The notes below the pieces were generated by a model. It was given only the letters and a program-made list of their open reading frames with translations, searched no databases and had not been told where the DNA came from. A program made the position numbers and the translations under genes. DNA of 51,869 nucleotides, taken from positions 1-51,869 of the forward strand of contig NZ_AJYQ02000024.1 of assembly GCF_000287055.2 (NCBI RefSeq), given 5' to 3'. The stretch is from Vibrio genomosp. F10 str. ZF-129. Lineage in GTDB: Bacteria > Pseudomonadota > Gammaproteobacteria > Enterobacterales > Vibrionaceae. Positions 37,960-48,048 of the stretch are shown here, in pieces. Every line of letters starts with the position of its first letter. Within the stretch, counting starts at the first letter, position 1.

Positions 37960-38527
37960 TAAAAAATCTAGAAAACCAGGTGCGTTAGGCGCACCAGAGC
38001 AAAATGTAACGCGTAACCGCAGCGAATCTGATGTACAAGGCCGCCTACGTAAGCGTGTTAAAAACCGCAAAGGGTTAAAAACCGGCAATCGTAACTCTGA
38101 AGTCGAAGAAATAAAGCAACGCCAAGAGAAGCAAAAACGCGATCCTCGTTTAGGCAGCAAAAAGAAGATTGCTTTGGTTGTTGAAGAGAAGAAAAAACCG
38201 AATAAGCAAGAGCGTCGAGTTTCAGCAGAGCAAGAACTTGAGATGCTAGAAACAGATACTCAGTTGAACGTCTTGCTTGATCGCCTAGAAAGTGGTGAAA
38301 GTTTGGGTGCAGGCTTACAAAAGTATGTCGATCAAAAGTTGAACCGCATTGAAGTACTCATGAAGCAGCTTGGCTTGTTCGATGAAGAAATCGAAGAAGA
38401 AGGCGAAGAGTTGGAAGATGAAATCAACTTTGTGCCTAAGATGGTTAAGAAAAGCAGTAAGCCATCATCAGATGAAGAGCTTTTAGCTCAGTTTGAAGGG
38501 CTTGATCTGAAAGATTTTAAAGAGTAA
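37949..38527 (+). CDS. yihI: Der GTPase-activating protein YihI
   Basis: 192 residues. Very basic N-terminus beginning SRSKKSRKPGALGAPEQNVTR, then acidic C-terminal part rich in Glu. In E. coli YihI stimulates the GTPase Der and so tunes large-ribosome-subunit assembly. The conserved LNVLLDRLESGESLGAGLQKYVDQKL segment is present. It overlaps the methyltransferase gene; a DUF2489 gene follows after seven bases, then hemN, the E. coli order being yihI-hemN. Confidence 0.93.
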   Translation: MSRSKKSRKPGALGAPEQNVTRNRSESDVQGRLRKRVKNRKGLKTGNRNSEVEEIKQRQEKQKRDPRLGSKKKIALVVEEKKKPNKQERRVSAEQELEMLETDTQLNVLLDRLESGESLGAGLQKYVDQKLNRIEVLMKQLGLFDEEIEEEGEELEDEINFVPKMVKKSSKPSSDEELLAQFEGLDLKDFKE

Positions 38528-38534
38528 TTAAATC

Positions 38535-39023
38535 ATGAACGTAACCTTACTGGCCTCGATAGGAGCCCTTATCATCGCTGGGCTAGCATGTTATGCAGGT
38601 TACCTTCTGCTCCAAGTAAAGAAGCAAAAGGATTTGCAGCAGCAACAGCAGAAATTGGCGATAGAGAAGCGCAATGCGAATATCTATGACAACGTGAATA
38701 CACTGTGCATGGCCGGGATTCAGGGCCAGTGCGATTTGTCTGAAATTAGTATCCGTGTGTACAGCATCATGGATTACGTTCAAGGTGACGACCGCATTGA
38801 TTTTGACCAGACTTATCCTGCTATCTCTGAGCTATATCATGTGGTCAAAGACATGGCGCGAGGCGAAGATCGTCAGGCGTTAGCAAAAAAAGAGAAAATG
38901 GAACAAAATTTACTGCGACACAAAGCGGAAGTGAAATTGGCGGAAGCGATTATTGAAGAACTGAAAGATCTCAAAAAACGCAATCAACCGCTGAATAACC
39001 AAATAAACGTTCAAATGATCTAA
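38535..39023 (+). CDS. DUF2489 family protein
   Basis: 162 residues. One N-terminal membrane helix (about 6-28), then a basic Gln/Lys coiled region and a mostly helical cytoplasmic domain. The YDNVNTLCMAGIQGQCDLSEISIR segment is what I associate with DUF2489; its function is unknown. The position between yihI and hemN is commonly conserved in Vibrio. Weak ribosome site. Confidence 0.8.
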   Translation: MNVTLLASIGALIIAGLACYAGYLLLQVKKQKDLQQQQQKLAIEKRNANIYDNVNTLCMAGIQGQCDLSEISIRVYSIMDYVQGDDRIDFDQTYPAISELYHVVKDMARGEDRQALAKKEKMEQNLLRHKAEVKLAEAIIEELKDLKKRNQPLNNQINVQMI

Positions 39024-39188
39024 TCAACGTCGGTCACTCATTGGGCAGAGTGAGTGATCGAGTTGGCAATTCTGAAACTTTCTTACAAAAATGTGTTTTG
39101 CTTTCCTACGTAAGGTCGAGTCGTGTGGCAAAATACCCAGTCAACTTAAAATCTACGCCGCTCACAGTTAGAAATGGAAATAATTACC

Positions 39189-40577
39189 ATGTCGCAACCC
39201 GTCGTATCCGGTCAGCAAATCGTTTGGGATCAAGCTATCCTAGACAAATACAATTATTCAGGACCACGTTACACCTCATACCCGACAGCGTTGGAGTTTC
39301 ATGAGGCATTCACGGTTGCGGATTATGATATGGCGTGCACTCAATACCCAGAGCGCCCACTCTCTCTCTATATCCATATTCCGTTTTGTCACAAGCTTTG
39401 TTACTACTGTGGCTGCAATAAAGTCATTACTCGTCATTCTCACAAGGCCGATGAATACTTAGACGTCATTGAGCATGAGATTCGCCAACGAGCATCATTA
39501 CTGCATGATCGTAAAGTCACCCAGCTTCATTTTGGTGGCGGCACACCAACATTTCTCACAAAACAGCAAATAAGTCGTTTGATGGCGATTCTTCGTGGTG
39601 AATTTCAGTTTGTTGATGACGCAGAAATCAGTATCGAGGTCGACCCGCGTGAAATTGAGCTCAACATGCTGGATCATTTACGTGGAGAAGGGTTTAACCG
39701 TTTAAGTATTGGCGTACAAGATTTCAATAAAGAAGTTCAAAAACTGGTGAATCGTGAACAAGATGAAGATTTTATTATTGCAATGGTTGAGCGAGCGAAG
39801 AAACTCGGTTTCCGTTCGACCAATTTAGATCTGATTTATGGTTTGCCTAAGCAGACCAAAGCGTCTTTCGCTAAAACGTTGGCTCAAGTGCTAGAAATGC
39901 AACCAGGGCGTCTCTCTGTTTTCAACTATGCCCACATGCCGCAGCTGTTTGCCGCGCAACGCAAGATTAAAGAAGAGGACTTGCCTGAAGCCAGTGAAAG
40001 AATGGGCATTCTTCAAGAGAGTATTTCGACCTTAACGGGAGCGGGTTACCAGTTTATTGGAATGGATCACTTTGCTCTACCTGATGATGAGCTAGCGGTT
40101 GCTCAGCGAGAAGGAGTCTTGCATAGAAACTTCCAGGGATACACCACTCAGGGCGAAGCCGATTTAGTGGGCTTTGGTGTTTCAGCGATTTCGATGATCG
40201 GTGACGCGTACGCTCAGAATCAAAAAGAGCTGAAAAAATATTACGCTCAAGTAGATGAATTACGCCATGCTTTATGGAAAGGGGTTGTGTTAGATAGTGA
40301 TGACTTACTTAGACGTGAAGTCATTAAGCAGCTGATTTGTAATTTCAAACTCGATAAGTCGATGATTGAATCCACCTTTTCTGTGCGTTTTGAACAATAC
40401 TTCAAAGAAGACTTGCAACTACTGCAAACCTTTATCAATGATGAGCTGGTGGAAGTGGATGAGAGTGAAATACGGGTGACTTTGCGGGGCCGCTTATTGA
40501 TTCGTAATATCTGTATGTGCTTCGATAAATACTTACGCGATAGAGCCCGTCAGCAACAATTTTCTCGGGTAATATAG
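39189..40577 (+). CDS. hemN: Oxygen-independent coproporphyrinogen III dehydrogenase HemN
   Basis: 462 residues from the ATG at 39189 with a GGA upstream; an in-frame ATG at 39174 lacks an RBS. HemN decarboxylates coproporphyrinogen III in the anaerobic heme pathway by radical SAM chemistry. The special motif HIPFCHKLCYYCGCN, with the CxxxCxxC cluster ligands and the following Cys, is complete; FGGGTPTFL and FNRLSIGVQDFN follow. The C-terminal HemN domain ends in ARQQQFSRVI as in E. coli. An FNR site is expected upstream, but I did not find a convincing one. Confidence 0.95.
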   Translation: MSQPVVSGQQIVWDQAILDKYNYSGPRYTSYPTALEFHEAFTVADYDMACTQYPERPLSLYIHIPFCHKLCYYCGCNKVITRHSHKADEYLDVIEHEIRQRASLLHDRKVTQLHFGGGTPTFLTKQQISRLMAILRGEFQFVDDAEISIEVDPREIELNMLDHLRGEGFNRLSIGVQDFNKEVQKLVNREQDEDFIIAMVERAKKLGFRSTNLDLIYGLPKQTKASFAKTLAQVLEMQPGRLSVFNYAHMPQLFAAQRKIKEEDLPEASERMGILQESISTLTGAGYQFIGMDHFALPDDELAVAQREGVLHRNFQGYTTQGEADLVGFGVSAISMIGDAYAQNQKELKKYYAQVDELRHALWKGVVLDSDDLLRREVIKQLICNFKLDKSMIESTFSVRFEQYFKEDLQLLQTFINDELVEVDESEIRVTLRGRLLIRNICMCFDKYLRDRARQQQFSRVI

Positions 40578-40622
40578 CCGCGAGATAGTTTTTAGCGGCG
40601 AGATAGTAGAAAGAAAACCTTC

Positions 40623-40649
40623 AAAACCACGCTAACTAGCGTGGTTTTT
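40623..40649. terminator. Bidirectional terminator between hemN and ilvY
   Basis: Stem AAAACCACGCTA/TAGCGTGGTTTT with a short AC loop and T tail; it serves two converging genes. Confidence 0.9.
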
Positions 40650-40662
40650 CTATTTGAGGAGT

Positions 40663-41553
40663 TTATGGAGTAATGATTTTCCGAGAGGCCACATCCCAAA
40701 GAGCTTTGACCAGAGGGTTATCAAGCTGTGAACGTTTACAGCACACCCCGAGTTTAAACGGTACCACGGGCTTTACTTTTAGGCGCTGAATTTTCTCTCT
40801 GACTGGGCTGTTGTTAATGACAATGTCAGGGGCAATGCCAACCCCACATCCCAATGCGACCATACTGACAATGGCTTCATGCCCTGAGACTTGAGCGTAA
40901 ATGTTGGGTTTTATTCGCATACTTTTAAACCAGGCGTTAGCGCGGTCACGCGCCGTTCCCGCTTCGGGCACAATAAATGGAATATTTGACCAGTCTGGTT
41001 TCTCTTGCTGCAATAGATCGGCAAAGCTACTGATGCCTGATGGCGCAACAACCGACAGTGGGATCTCACTAATAGTTTCAAACTCAATGCGAGCGGGAAG
41101 CTGATCGGGTTTGGCGGAAATGGCAATGTCTACTTCGCCTTTCAGAACCTTATCAATGGCTTGAGCTGGATCGCCCGTGGATAACTTGTATTCGATAAAC
41201 GGATGCTGCAACCTAAATTCAGAAAGCAGTTCCGGCAGGTGACTATAGCTAGCGGTAACCGAGCAAAAAAGGCGGATTTCCCCCTTTAGCTCCATTTCAT
41301 TACCTTTAATTTGAGCGTTGTACTGCTGCCATTCGGCCAAAATCCTCATGGCAACAGGCAACAGCTGTTTTCCCGCAGGCGTCAATTCAACACTGCGGTT
41401 ATCACGTAAGAATAGAGTCTGATTGGTTTGTTGCTCTAGCTTTTGAATTTGACGACTAAGAGCCGAAGGGCTGATATGCATTGCGGAGGCGGTCTTACTA
41501 AAGCTGTTGCTATCACACAAATGTATGAACATTTTCAAGTTCTTAATATCCAT
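40663..41553 (-). CDS. ilvY: HTH-type transcriptional activator IlvY
   Basis: 296 residues, LysR family. HTH: DIKNLKMFIHLCDSNSFSKT then MHISPSALSRQIQKLEQQ. The effector domain shares FCSVTASYSHLP, GHEAIVSMVALGCGVGIAPD and the C-terminal PFKLGVCCKRSQLDNPLVKA with E. coli IlvY. It activates the divergent ilvC when acetolactate or acetohydroxybutyrate accumulates and represses itself. The 154-base intergenic region shows operators. Confidence 0.94.
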   Translation of the reverse strand: MDIKNLKMFIHLCDSNSFSKTASAMHISPSALSRQIQKLEQQTNQTLFLRDNRSVELTPAGKQLLPVAMRILAEWQQYNAQIKGNEMELKGEIRLFCSVTASYSHLPELLSEFRLQHPFIEYKLSTGDPAQAIDKVLKGEVDIAISAKPDQLPARIEFETISEIPLSVVAPSGISSFADLLQQEKPDWSNIPFIVPEAGTARDRANAWFKSMRIKPNIYAQVSGHEAIVSMVALGCGVGIAPDIVINNSPVREKIQRLKVKPVVPFKLGVCCKRSQLDNPLVKALWDVASRKIITP

Positions 41554-41582
41554 AAAGACTTACCTTGGGAAATTACCTAACG

Positions 41583-41597
41583 TTGCATTTTTTGCAA
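41583..41597. promoter_or_regulatory. Candidate IlvY operator 1
   Basis: TTGCATTTTTTGCAA: TTGCA and TGCAA inverted around five T residues, in the ilvY-ilvC gap near the ilvY start, suited to autorepression. Geometry agrees with a LysR-type recognition site. Confidence 0.6.
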
Positions 41598-41620
41598 TCA
41601 CTAATTGTGAATATATCACT

Positions 41621-41648
41621 TTGAGCAACTGATTGCCTGCTTTAGTAT
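41621..41648 (+). promoter_or_regulatory. ilvC promoter with candidate IlvY operator 2
   Basis: -35 TTGAGC (41621-41626), 16-base spacer, -10 TAGTAT (41643-41648). A GCAA-CTGA-TTGC inverted repeat at 41625-41636 overlaps the -35, where an activator would contact RNA polymerase. Confidence 0.5.
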
Positions 41649-41707
41649 GTGGTTATTCGGCGATAACGCGCCGACCATAACGGAAGAATCAACAAGGAGC
41701 GCCCATC

Positions 41708-43192
41708 ATGGCTAACTATTTCAATACTTTAAATCTACGTGAGCAATTAGACCAACTAGGTCGTTGTCGTTTTATGGACCGCAGTGAGTTTGCTACTGAA
41801 GCAGACTATCTGAAAGGTAAGAAAATTGTCATTGTAGGTTGTGGTGCTCAAGGCCTAAACCAAGGTCTAAACATGCGTGATTCTGGCCTAGATGTGTCTT
41901 ACGCTCTGCGCCAAGCAGCCATCGACGAGCAACGTCAATCGTACAAAAATGCGAAAGAGAATGGTTTTGTTGTTGATAGCTATGAAAACCTAATCCCAAC
42001 GGCTGACCTAGTGGTTAACCTTACTCCAGACAAACAACACACGAACGTTGTTGAAACAGTAATGCCTCTAATGAAAGAGGGTTCTGCGCTAGGTTACTCA
42101 CACGGCTTTAACGTTGTTGAAGAAGGCATGCAGATTCGTAAAGACCTAACGGTTGTTATGGTTGCGCCTAAGTGTCCAGGTACTGAAGTTCGTGAAGAAT
42201 ACAAACGTGGCTTTGGTGTTCCAACACTGATTGCGGTTCACCCAGAGAACGATCCACAAGGTGAAGGTTGGGATATCGCTAAAGCATGGGCTGCAGGTAC
42301 AGGTGGTCACCGCGCGGGTTGTTTAGAGTCTTCATTCGTTGCAGAAGTAAAATCTGACTTAATGGGTGAGCAAACTATTCTATGTGGCATGCTTCAAGCG
42401 GGTTCTATCGTATCTTACGAGAAGATGATTGCTGACGGTATCGAACCTGGCTATGCAGGTAAACTTCTTCAATATGGTTGGGAAACGATTACTGAAGCAC
42501 TGAAGTTCGGTGGCATCACTCACATGATGGATCGCCTATCAAACCCAGCGAAAATTAAAGCATTCGATCTTTCTGAAGAGTTGAAAGACCTAATGCGCCC
42601 ACTTTACAACAAACACATGGATGACATTATCCAAGGTGAATTCTCTCGCACCATGATGGCGGACTGGGCGAATGATGATGTAAACCTATTCGGTTGGCGT
42701 GAAGAGACAGGCCAAACGGCTTTTGAAAACTACCCTGCGTCTAACGTAGAAATTGCCGAGCAAGAGTATTTTGATAACGGTATTCTAATGGTTGCAATGG
42801 TACGTGCAGGGGTAGAACTTGCATTTGAAGCCATGACAGCATCGGGCATCATCGATGAGTCTGCTTACTACGAGTCTCTACATGAACTACCACTGATCGC
42901 AAACACGGTAGCTCGTAAGCGTTTATACGAAATGAACGTGGTAATCTCAGATACGGCTGAATACGGTAACTACCTATTTGCTAACGTTGCAACGCCACTT
43001 CTACGTGAGAAGTTCATGCCTTCAGTAGCGACAGACGTAATCGGCCGTGGCTTAGGTGAAACATCGAACCAGGTAGATAACGGTAAGCTAATCGAAGTGA
43101 ACGATGCAATCCGTAACCACCCAGTTGAGTACATCGGTGAAGAGCTACGTGGCTACATGACGGATATGAAGAACATCGCAGTAGGCGGCTAA
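41708..43192 (+). CDS. ilvC: Ketol-acid reductoisomerase (class II)
   Basis: 494 residues, matching the long class II enzyme of enterics (491). It isomerises and reduces acetolactate or acetohydroxybutyrate with NADPH and Mg2+ in valine and isoleucine synthesis. The Rossmann motif [19 protein letters not shown] and the NADPH-specific SYALRQ loop are visible, then LTPDKQH and [27 protein letters not shown] with metal ligands. RBS AAGGAG. Unlike its neighbours the codon use is strongly biased to preferred codons, indicating high expression. Confidence 0.97.
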   Translation: MANYFNTLNLREQLDQLGRCRFMDRSEFATEADYLKGKKIVIVGCGAQGLNQGLNMRDSGLDVSYALRQAAIDEQRQSYKNAKENGFVVDSYENLIPTADLVVNLTPDKQHTNVVETVMPLMKEGSALGYSHGFNVVEEGMQIRKDLTVVMVAPKCPGTEVREEYKRGFGVPTLIAVHPENDPQGEGWDIAKAWAAGTGGHRAGCLESSFVAEVKSDLMGEQTILCGMLQAGSIVSYEKMIADGIEPGYAGKLLQYGWETITEALKFGGITHMMDRLSNPAKIKAFDLSEELKDLMRPLYNKHMDDIIQGEFSRTMMADWANDDVNLFGWREETGQTAFENYPASNVEIAEQEYFDNGILMVAMVRAGVELAFEAMTASGIIDESAYYESLHELPLIANTVARKRLYEMNVVISDTAEYGNYLFANVATPLLREKFMPSVATDVIGRGLGETSNQVDNGKLIEVNDAIRNHPVEYIGEELRGYMTDMKNIAVGG

Positions 43193-43324
43193 TCTTATTG
43201 CTCTAGAGCCTAAGCTCTTTGTTGGAAATACTCATTTTCTGCTAGTAAACGCCGTGTTTCCTCTTTGAACTTAAGCTCTAACGCTACGCATTTACTTTTA
43301 ATGTAAAGAGCGAATAAAACAAAT

Positions 43325-43360
43325 AAAAAGGGCTTGGTCAGTGGTGACCAAGCCCTTTTT
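43325..43360. terminator. Bidirectional terminator between ilvC and ubiK
   Basis: Perfect 16-bp stem (AAAAAGGGCTTGGTCA and its complement) around a GTGG loop, located between converging genes. Confidence 0.92.
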
Positions 43361-43391
43361 ATGGCTGCTATTTATCGGATAAGGTAAGTGA

Positions 43392-43643
43392 TTACTTATC
43401 TGCTAGCTTCTCTTCAAGCTGAGCAAGTTTTTGCTCCATTTCTGTCAGCTTCTGGCGTGTACGCAATAGTACTTGAGTCTGAACATCAAACTCTTCACGG
43501 CTAACCACGTCCAGTTTATTCAGTTGCCCTTGGATAACTTGACGCACTTTCTGGTCAACATCCGCACCAAGCTCTTTAACAGGGGTTGGCATAGAGTCAT
43601 GAATTTGCTTCGCGATTTGCTCTAATTTCTTTGGATCAAACAT
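43392..43643 (-). CDS. ubiK: Ubiquinone biosynthesis accessory factor UbiK (YqiC)
   Basis: 83 residues. Conserved [18 protein letters not shown] start, then an amphipathic helix and a C-terminal coiled coil ([20 protein letters not shown]) that trimerises in relatives. With UbiJ it helps the aerobic ubiquinone complex; ubiJ lies 18 kb away in this window. RBS AGGAG. In V. cholerae the same small gene sits between ilvC and vexAB, by memory. Confidence 0.92.
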   Translation of the reverse strand: MFDPKKLEQIAKQIHDSMPTPVKELGADVDQKVRQVIQGQLNKLDVVSREEFDVQTQVLLRTRQKLTEMEQKLAQLEEKLADK

Positions 43644-43752
43644 GTGGGCTGAAACTCCTATTCATTTATGTCTCCATTCTATTTAAAGCGAGCATAAAAG
43701 TCGCTAGTTGGTGGAAAAAATGTTCAGTGATACGAATGTCGGGACATAAAAA

Positions 43753-43770
43753 AGGCCACCGAAGTGGCCT
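43753..43770 (-). terminator. Terminator after vexB
   Basis: Hairpin AGGCCAC/GTGGCCT with a short loop; on the minus strand the T run follows directly after the stem (AAAAAA at 43748-43753 on the plus strand). Confidence 0.85.
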
Positions 43771-43788
43771 AGTAATGCTTATTTACGG

Positions 43789-46700
43789 TTAGCTTGGGTG
43801 AGATATTTCTCGTTGAGCGGCTTTTGCTTCATCAATACGCGCGAGCTTCTCTAGATCTTTATCTTCAACAAACACAGGCAGTGGCTTGTGCTTTTCTGCA
43901 AGGTAACTGTAGATAACCGGCAGTACGAACAGAGTAAAGAGAGTACCAATAGCAAGGCCAGCAACGATAACAATACCGATACTGAATCGTTGAGCGGCAC
44001 CCGCGCCAGTTGCGTACATGAGCGGGATAAGGCCAGCGATCATCGCGGCGGTTGTCATGAGAATAGGGCGAAGACGAACTTTGGCCGCTTCCATCACCGC
44101 ATCGATACGACTTTTCTTATTATGAAGTTGCTCTTCTTTCGCTACTTCACAAATCAAAATACCGTGCTTAGTGATAAGACCAACTAACGTAATCAATCCC
44201 ACCTGCGAGTAGATATTCATTGAGGCTGCACCCCATGCCAAAGCAATCAAGGCACCACAAATAGCCAGTGGTACAGAAACCATGATGACAAGTGGATCTT
44301 TAATCGATTCAAACTGAATAGCCAATACGAGGAAGATGATCGCTAGTGCTAATCCAAATGTTGCATAAAGCGCACTTCCTTCGGTGACATATTGGCGTGA
44401 TTCACCCATGTAGTCGTGGTTATACCCGCTAGGCAGTTTATCGGTTGCAATCCCTTCAAACCAATTGACCGCATCACCCATTGCAGTACCTGGAGCAGGT
44501 ACTGCGCCGACCGTGGCAGAATTTAGCTGGTTGAAGTGAGGCAAAGAACGAGGTTCAGCAATCACATCGATTTGAATTAGGCTACCTAAAGGAACGGCTT
44601 TTCCATCAGCGGCGCGAACATAGTAGTTATTCATTGATTCTGGGTTTAAACGGAATTTACGTTCAACCTGTGGAATCACTTCATACGAGCGACCATTGAG
44701 GTCAATACGGTTGACATAGCCGTCCGCCATCATGGTGCTCAGCGTGATGCCAATGTCTTGCATCGTCACTCCGTACGCGCCTGCTTTGTCTTTGTCGATG
44801 TTAATTTTCATCGTTGCTGAGTCAAAGTTTAGGTCCAGATCGGAGTAAACAAACATAGGGTTAGCGGTTACTTCACTTAGAACATCTGATGCGACAGTAA
44901 ATAGGCTTTCGAAGCTGTTTGGTGTAGTAATAACAAACTGAATAGGTAGGCCAGAACCAGCACCTGGAAGTTCGGGCATTTGGAACGCGGTTACTGCCAT
45001 TCCTGGAACATCGGTAACTAGCCCTCCAACACGTTTCGCCACTTCTGCTTGGCTTGTTTCACGCTCACTCCATGGCACCATAGAAGCAATACCAAAGGCT
45101 TGGTTTGCGTTGGGTACACCGGTGAAAACTTGCGCGAAAGAGACTTCCGGTTGAGCGGATAGAATCTCGTTTACATCGTTCATGGTGTTTTGCATGTAAT
45201 CAAGGTTGGCGTTTGACGGCGCAGTACCCATTAACATGATCACACCTTTGTCTTCCGAAGGAGCAAGTTCACTTGGAATGAATGAAAACAGTACTGGTAA
45301 CACGGCAAACACAATCACTGAGAAACCAATCACAACAGGGCGATGGGCCATCACTGCTTTTAGCATACGTGCATAACGGTTAGTCATTCTATCGAGGATG
45401 CTATGAACGGTTTTCTCAAATTTGCTTGGCTCTTCATTGGCTTTCAGCATCTTTGAACACATCATCGGCGATAGAGTTAATGCTACGATACCAGAAACAA
45501 ATACGGCTCCTGCTAGCGTTAACGCAAACTCTTTAAATAGTGAACCGGTAATGCCGCCCATCATTGCAATTGGTGCATAAACCGCACCAAGGGTTAATGT
45601 CATCGCAATAACTGGAACGGCAATTTCACGCGTACCAATAATCGCCGCTCTAAAGGGAGATTCGCCCAGTTTTAGGTGCCTATCCACGTTCTCGAGAACA
45701 ACGATGGCATCATCTACCACCAGACCGATAGCCAATACCATTGCCAATAGTGTCATCAGGTTCCAAGAAAAGCCCATCACTTGCATTACCATTGCTACAC
45801 CAATCAACGACAATGGAATCGTGACGATCGGAATCAATACCGCGCGAAACGAACCTAAGAATAAAGTGATCACTACCAAAACGATCAGAGCGGCCTCAAG
45901 GATGGTTTTAATTACCTCATTGATAGACTCGTTAATCGCGATGGTCGAATCGTACATCACATTCATTGCGATGTTACTCGGCAGGTTCTTCTCTAGCGTA
46001 GGCAGAAGCTCAAGTACATCGGCGGCAATGTTGATTGGGTTTGCACTTGGTGCAGCATTAATAGCCGCTACCACAGCCTCTTGGCCATTAGCACTGGCTC
46101 GATAGACGTCGTGACTTTTTTCGAGGCTGACCTTCGCAATGTCAGATAAACGAACAACTTCACCTTCCGTCCCTCGAACGACTAAGTTCTCTAATTCCGC
46201 GACATTAGATACTTGCGTATCGGCGCTGCCATTGTAGAGTACAAACTCACCGGTTACTTGACCTGTCGCTGATTGATAGTTGTTAGCATTCAAAACGCCC
46301 ATTACATCAGTTGCGGTTAGGTTTAAAGCTGCCATTTTGGAAGGATCAAGCCATACACGCAGTGCGTACTTCATACCACCATACAGATCAACTTTAGAGA
46401 CACCGTTAACGGTAAATAGCTGTGGGTTGACCACTCGCTCAAGGTAGTCGGTAATTTGGCTCGATGCGAGTTCATCACTGGTAAAACCAATATAGAGTAC
46501 CGCCGTGGCAGAGCCTGTCGACATGGTTACTGTTGGATCTTCAGACTCTTTGGGTAGTTGAGATCGAACCGAGTTAGTCTTAGCCAATACGTCAGACAGC
46601 GCCGCGTTGGGATCGGTATTTAGCTTCATCGTTACTGTGATGGTTGATTTACCATTCACAGACTGCGAAGTCATATAGTCGATATTATCGGCCTGTGCGA

Positions 46701-46911
46701 CCGCTTGTTCTAAAGGCTGAGTAATAAACCCCTGAATCAAATCGGCACTGGCACCATAGTAACTCGTGGTAACGGTAACAACGGTATTCGTCATTTCTGG
46801 GTATTCACGAACCTGCATTTTGAAGATCGCCTGCATACCAAGCAAAGCTATCAAAAAGCTGATCGATACTGCCAGAACTGGACGTTTTATAAAAACATCA
46901 GTAAAGCGCAT
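43789..46911 (-). CDS. vexB: RND multidrug efflux permease, VexB-like
   Basis: 1040 residues, resistance-nodulation-division family (HAE1). Twelve membrane helices with two large periplasmic loops; the first helix (FIKRPVLAVSISFLIAL) and the TM4 element GLVVDDAIVVLENVDRH carrying the proton-relay aspartates are typical, with a second signature near TM10-11 (RLRPILMTTAAMIAGLIPL). It exports bile salts, detergents and drugs through a TolC-type channel. The call VexB rests on the ilvC-ubiK-vexBA-tetR order of V. cholerae; substrate range is inferred. RBS GGAG, 11 bases after vexA. No outer-membrane channel gene is nearby. Confidence 0.92.
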   Translation of the reverse strand: MRFTDVFIKRPVLAVSISFLIALLGMQAIFKMQVREYPEMTNTVVTVTTSYYGASADLIQGFITQPLEQAVAQADNIDYMTSQSVNGKSTITVTMKLNTDPNAALSDVLAKTNSVRSQLPKESEDPTVTMSTGSATAVLYIGFTSDELASSQITDYLERVVNPQLFTVNGVSKVDLYGGMKYALRVWLDPSKMAALNLTATDVMGVLNANNYQSATGQVTGEFVLYNGSADTQVSNVAELENLVVRGTEGEVVRLSDIAKVSLEKSHDVYRASANGQEAVVAAINAAPSANPINIAADVLELLPTLEKNLPSNIAMNVMYDSTIAINESINEVIKTILEAALIVLVVITLFLGSFRAVLIPIVTIPLSLIGVAMVMQVMGFSWNLMTLLAMVLAIGLVVDDAIVVLENVDRHLKLGESPFRAAIIGTREIAVPVIAMTLTLGAVYAPIAMMGGITGSLFKEFALTLAGAVFVSGIVALTLSPMMCSKMLKANEEPSKFEKTVHSILDRMTNRYARMLKAVMAHRPVVIGFSVIVFAVLPVLFSFIPSELAPSEDKGVIMLMGTAPSNANLDYMQNTMNDVNEILSAQPEVSFAQVFTGVPNANQAFGIASMVPWSERETSQAEVAKRVGGLVTDVPGMAVTAFQMPELPGAGSGLPIQFVITTPNSFESLFTVASDVLSEVTANPMFVYSDLDLNFDSATMKINIDKDKAGAYGVTMQDIGITLSTMMADGYVNRIDLNGRSYEVIPQVERKFRLNPESMNNYYVRAADGKAVPLGSLIQIDVIAEPRSLPHFNQLNSATVGAVPAPGTAMGDAVNWFEGIATDKLPSGYNHDYMGESRQYVTEGSALYATFGLALAIIFLVLAIQFESIKDPLVIMVSVPLAICGALIALAWGAASMNIYSQVGLITLVGLITKHGILICEVAKEEQLHNKKSRIDAVMEAAKVRLRPILMTTAAMIAGLIPLMYATGAGAAQRFSIGIVIVAGLAIGTLFTLFVLPVIYSYLAEKHKPLPVFVEDKDLEKLARIDEAKAAQREISHPS

Positions 46912-46922
46912 AATTTCTCCAG

Positions 46923-48029
46923 TTACAGCATTGGTGTTTCGGCAGGTGTTGTTGTGGCATCGCTTTCAACAACACGCACTTTCGCATCGTTACTTAAACG
47001 AACCTGACCGGTGGTCACAACCAGATCACCAATCTCAATACCTTCGAGAACGTGTGCAACATCAGCACTGCGTTCGCCGATTTTTACTACATGTTGTTTC
47101 ACGCGTTGTTCGCCATCTTGTTCTGATATGATGTACACACTGTCACCATACAGCGTATAAGTGATCGCCGTTTGCGGCACGACCACTTGATTCTCTAGCA
47201 CAGGAAGAATGATATTGGCGCGAGCAAACATACCGCTGCGCAGTAAGCCATCACTATTTGGAATATCGGCCTGCACTTCAATAAGTCCGCTTTGTACGCT
47301 GACTGCGGGTTCAATCGCACTGATTGCACCTTTAAATGGCATGTCTGGATAAGCATCTACAAAAATATCAATGGCTTGATCGATTCTAATTCGAGAAATG
47401 TCGGTTTGTGGAACCGTAAAGCGTAGACGCATAATGCTAGTATCTTCTAATCGAACAATATCTGTGCCTGCTTGCAAGTATTGCCCGAGATAAACATTAC
47501 GAATACCGACAACGCCGGAGAAAGGCGCTTTAATTTCACGGCGGTCAATGGACGCTTTTAAACTCTCAAGATCGGCCGATAGAGAATAATAATTCGCTTC
47601 AGCATCATCGTACGCTTCTTTTGAAATAGAGCCTTTCTTATACAAACCTTGGTAACGCTTGTATTTAGCTTCAGCCGCTGGCAAGCGTGCTTTTGTGCTT
47701 TTAAAATTGGCGATTTCAACCTCAGAGTCAAGTAGCACCAAAGATTGGCCTTCTTCAACCTGTGTGCCTGAGTCGAAGGTGATTTTATCGATGACACCGT
47801 TGGTTTCATTCGCAATGGTCACACCTTGATTTGGTTCAATAAAGCCGATCGCTTCAATGACAGGAACCCAGTCTACCGATTTGATTTCGACGGCAGTGAC
47901 TGGAAATTCTGGTTCAGGTCGATTAGCAAGGTATTCAGCAATTTTCTGCTGTTTAATTAGATTAAAACCTATCACACTGCCAAATAGGACAATGGCGATA
48001 AGTAGCATAAAGAAAGTCCACTTTTTCAT
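46923..48029 (-). CDS. vexA: RND efflux periplasmic adaptor, VexA-like
   Basis: 368 residues, membrane fusion protein. N-terminal membrane anchor (about 7-24), lipoyl/barrel-sandwich halves (around 60-95 and 165-200: GVTIANETNGVIDKITFDSG and APFSGVVGIRNVYLGQYLQ), the helical hairpin between them, and beta-barrel/MP domains after. No lipobox cysteine, so anchored by the helix. It bridges VexB to the outer-membrane channel TolC. 19 bases after vexR, 11 before vexB, a single operon. Confidence 0.92.
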   Translation of the reverse strand: MKKWTFFMLLIAIVLFGSVIGFNLIKQQKIAEYLANRPEPEFPVTAVEIKSVDWVPVIEAIGFIEPNQGVTIANETNGVIDKITFDSGTQVEEGQSLVLLDSEVEIANFKSTKARLPAAEAKYKRYQGLYKKGSISKEAYDDAEANYYSLSADLESLKASIDRREIKAPFSGVVGIRNVYLGQYLQAGTDIVRLEDTSIMRLRFTVPQTDISRIRIDQAIDIFVDAYPDMPFKGAISAIEPAVSVQSGLIEVQADIPNSDGLLRSGMFARANIILPVLENQVVVPQTAITYTLYGDSVYIISEQDGEQRVKQHVVKIGERSADVAHVLEGIEIGDLVVTTGQVRLSNDAKVRVVESDATTTPAETPML

Positions 48030-48048
48030 TCTGCTTACAACTCCGGAG

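Noticed and set aside
43888..46105. Long open frames antisense to vexB
   Set aside because: They are shadows of a strongly supported RND gene, with no ribosome sites or recognisable domains.
47093..47110. TGTTTCACGCGTTG and GTTTCACGCTCACT (near 45056) as parS sites
   Set aside because: Both lack the right half GTGAAAC; they are coding sequence in vexA and vexB.
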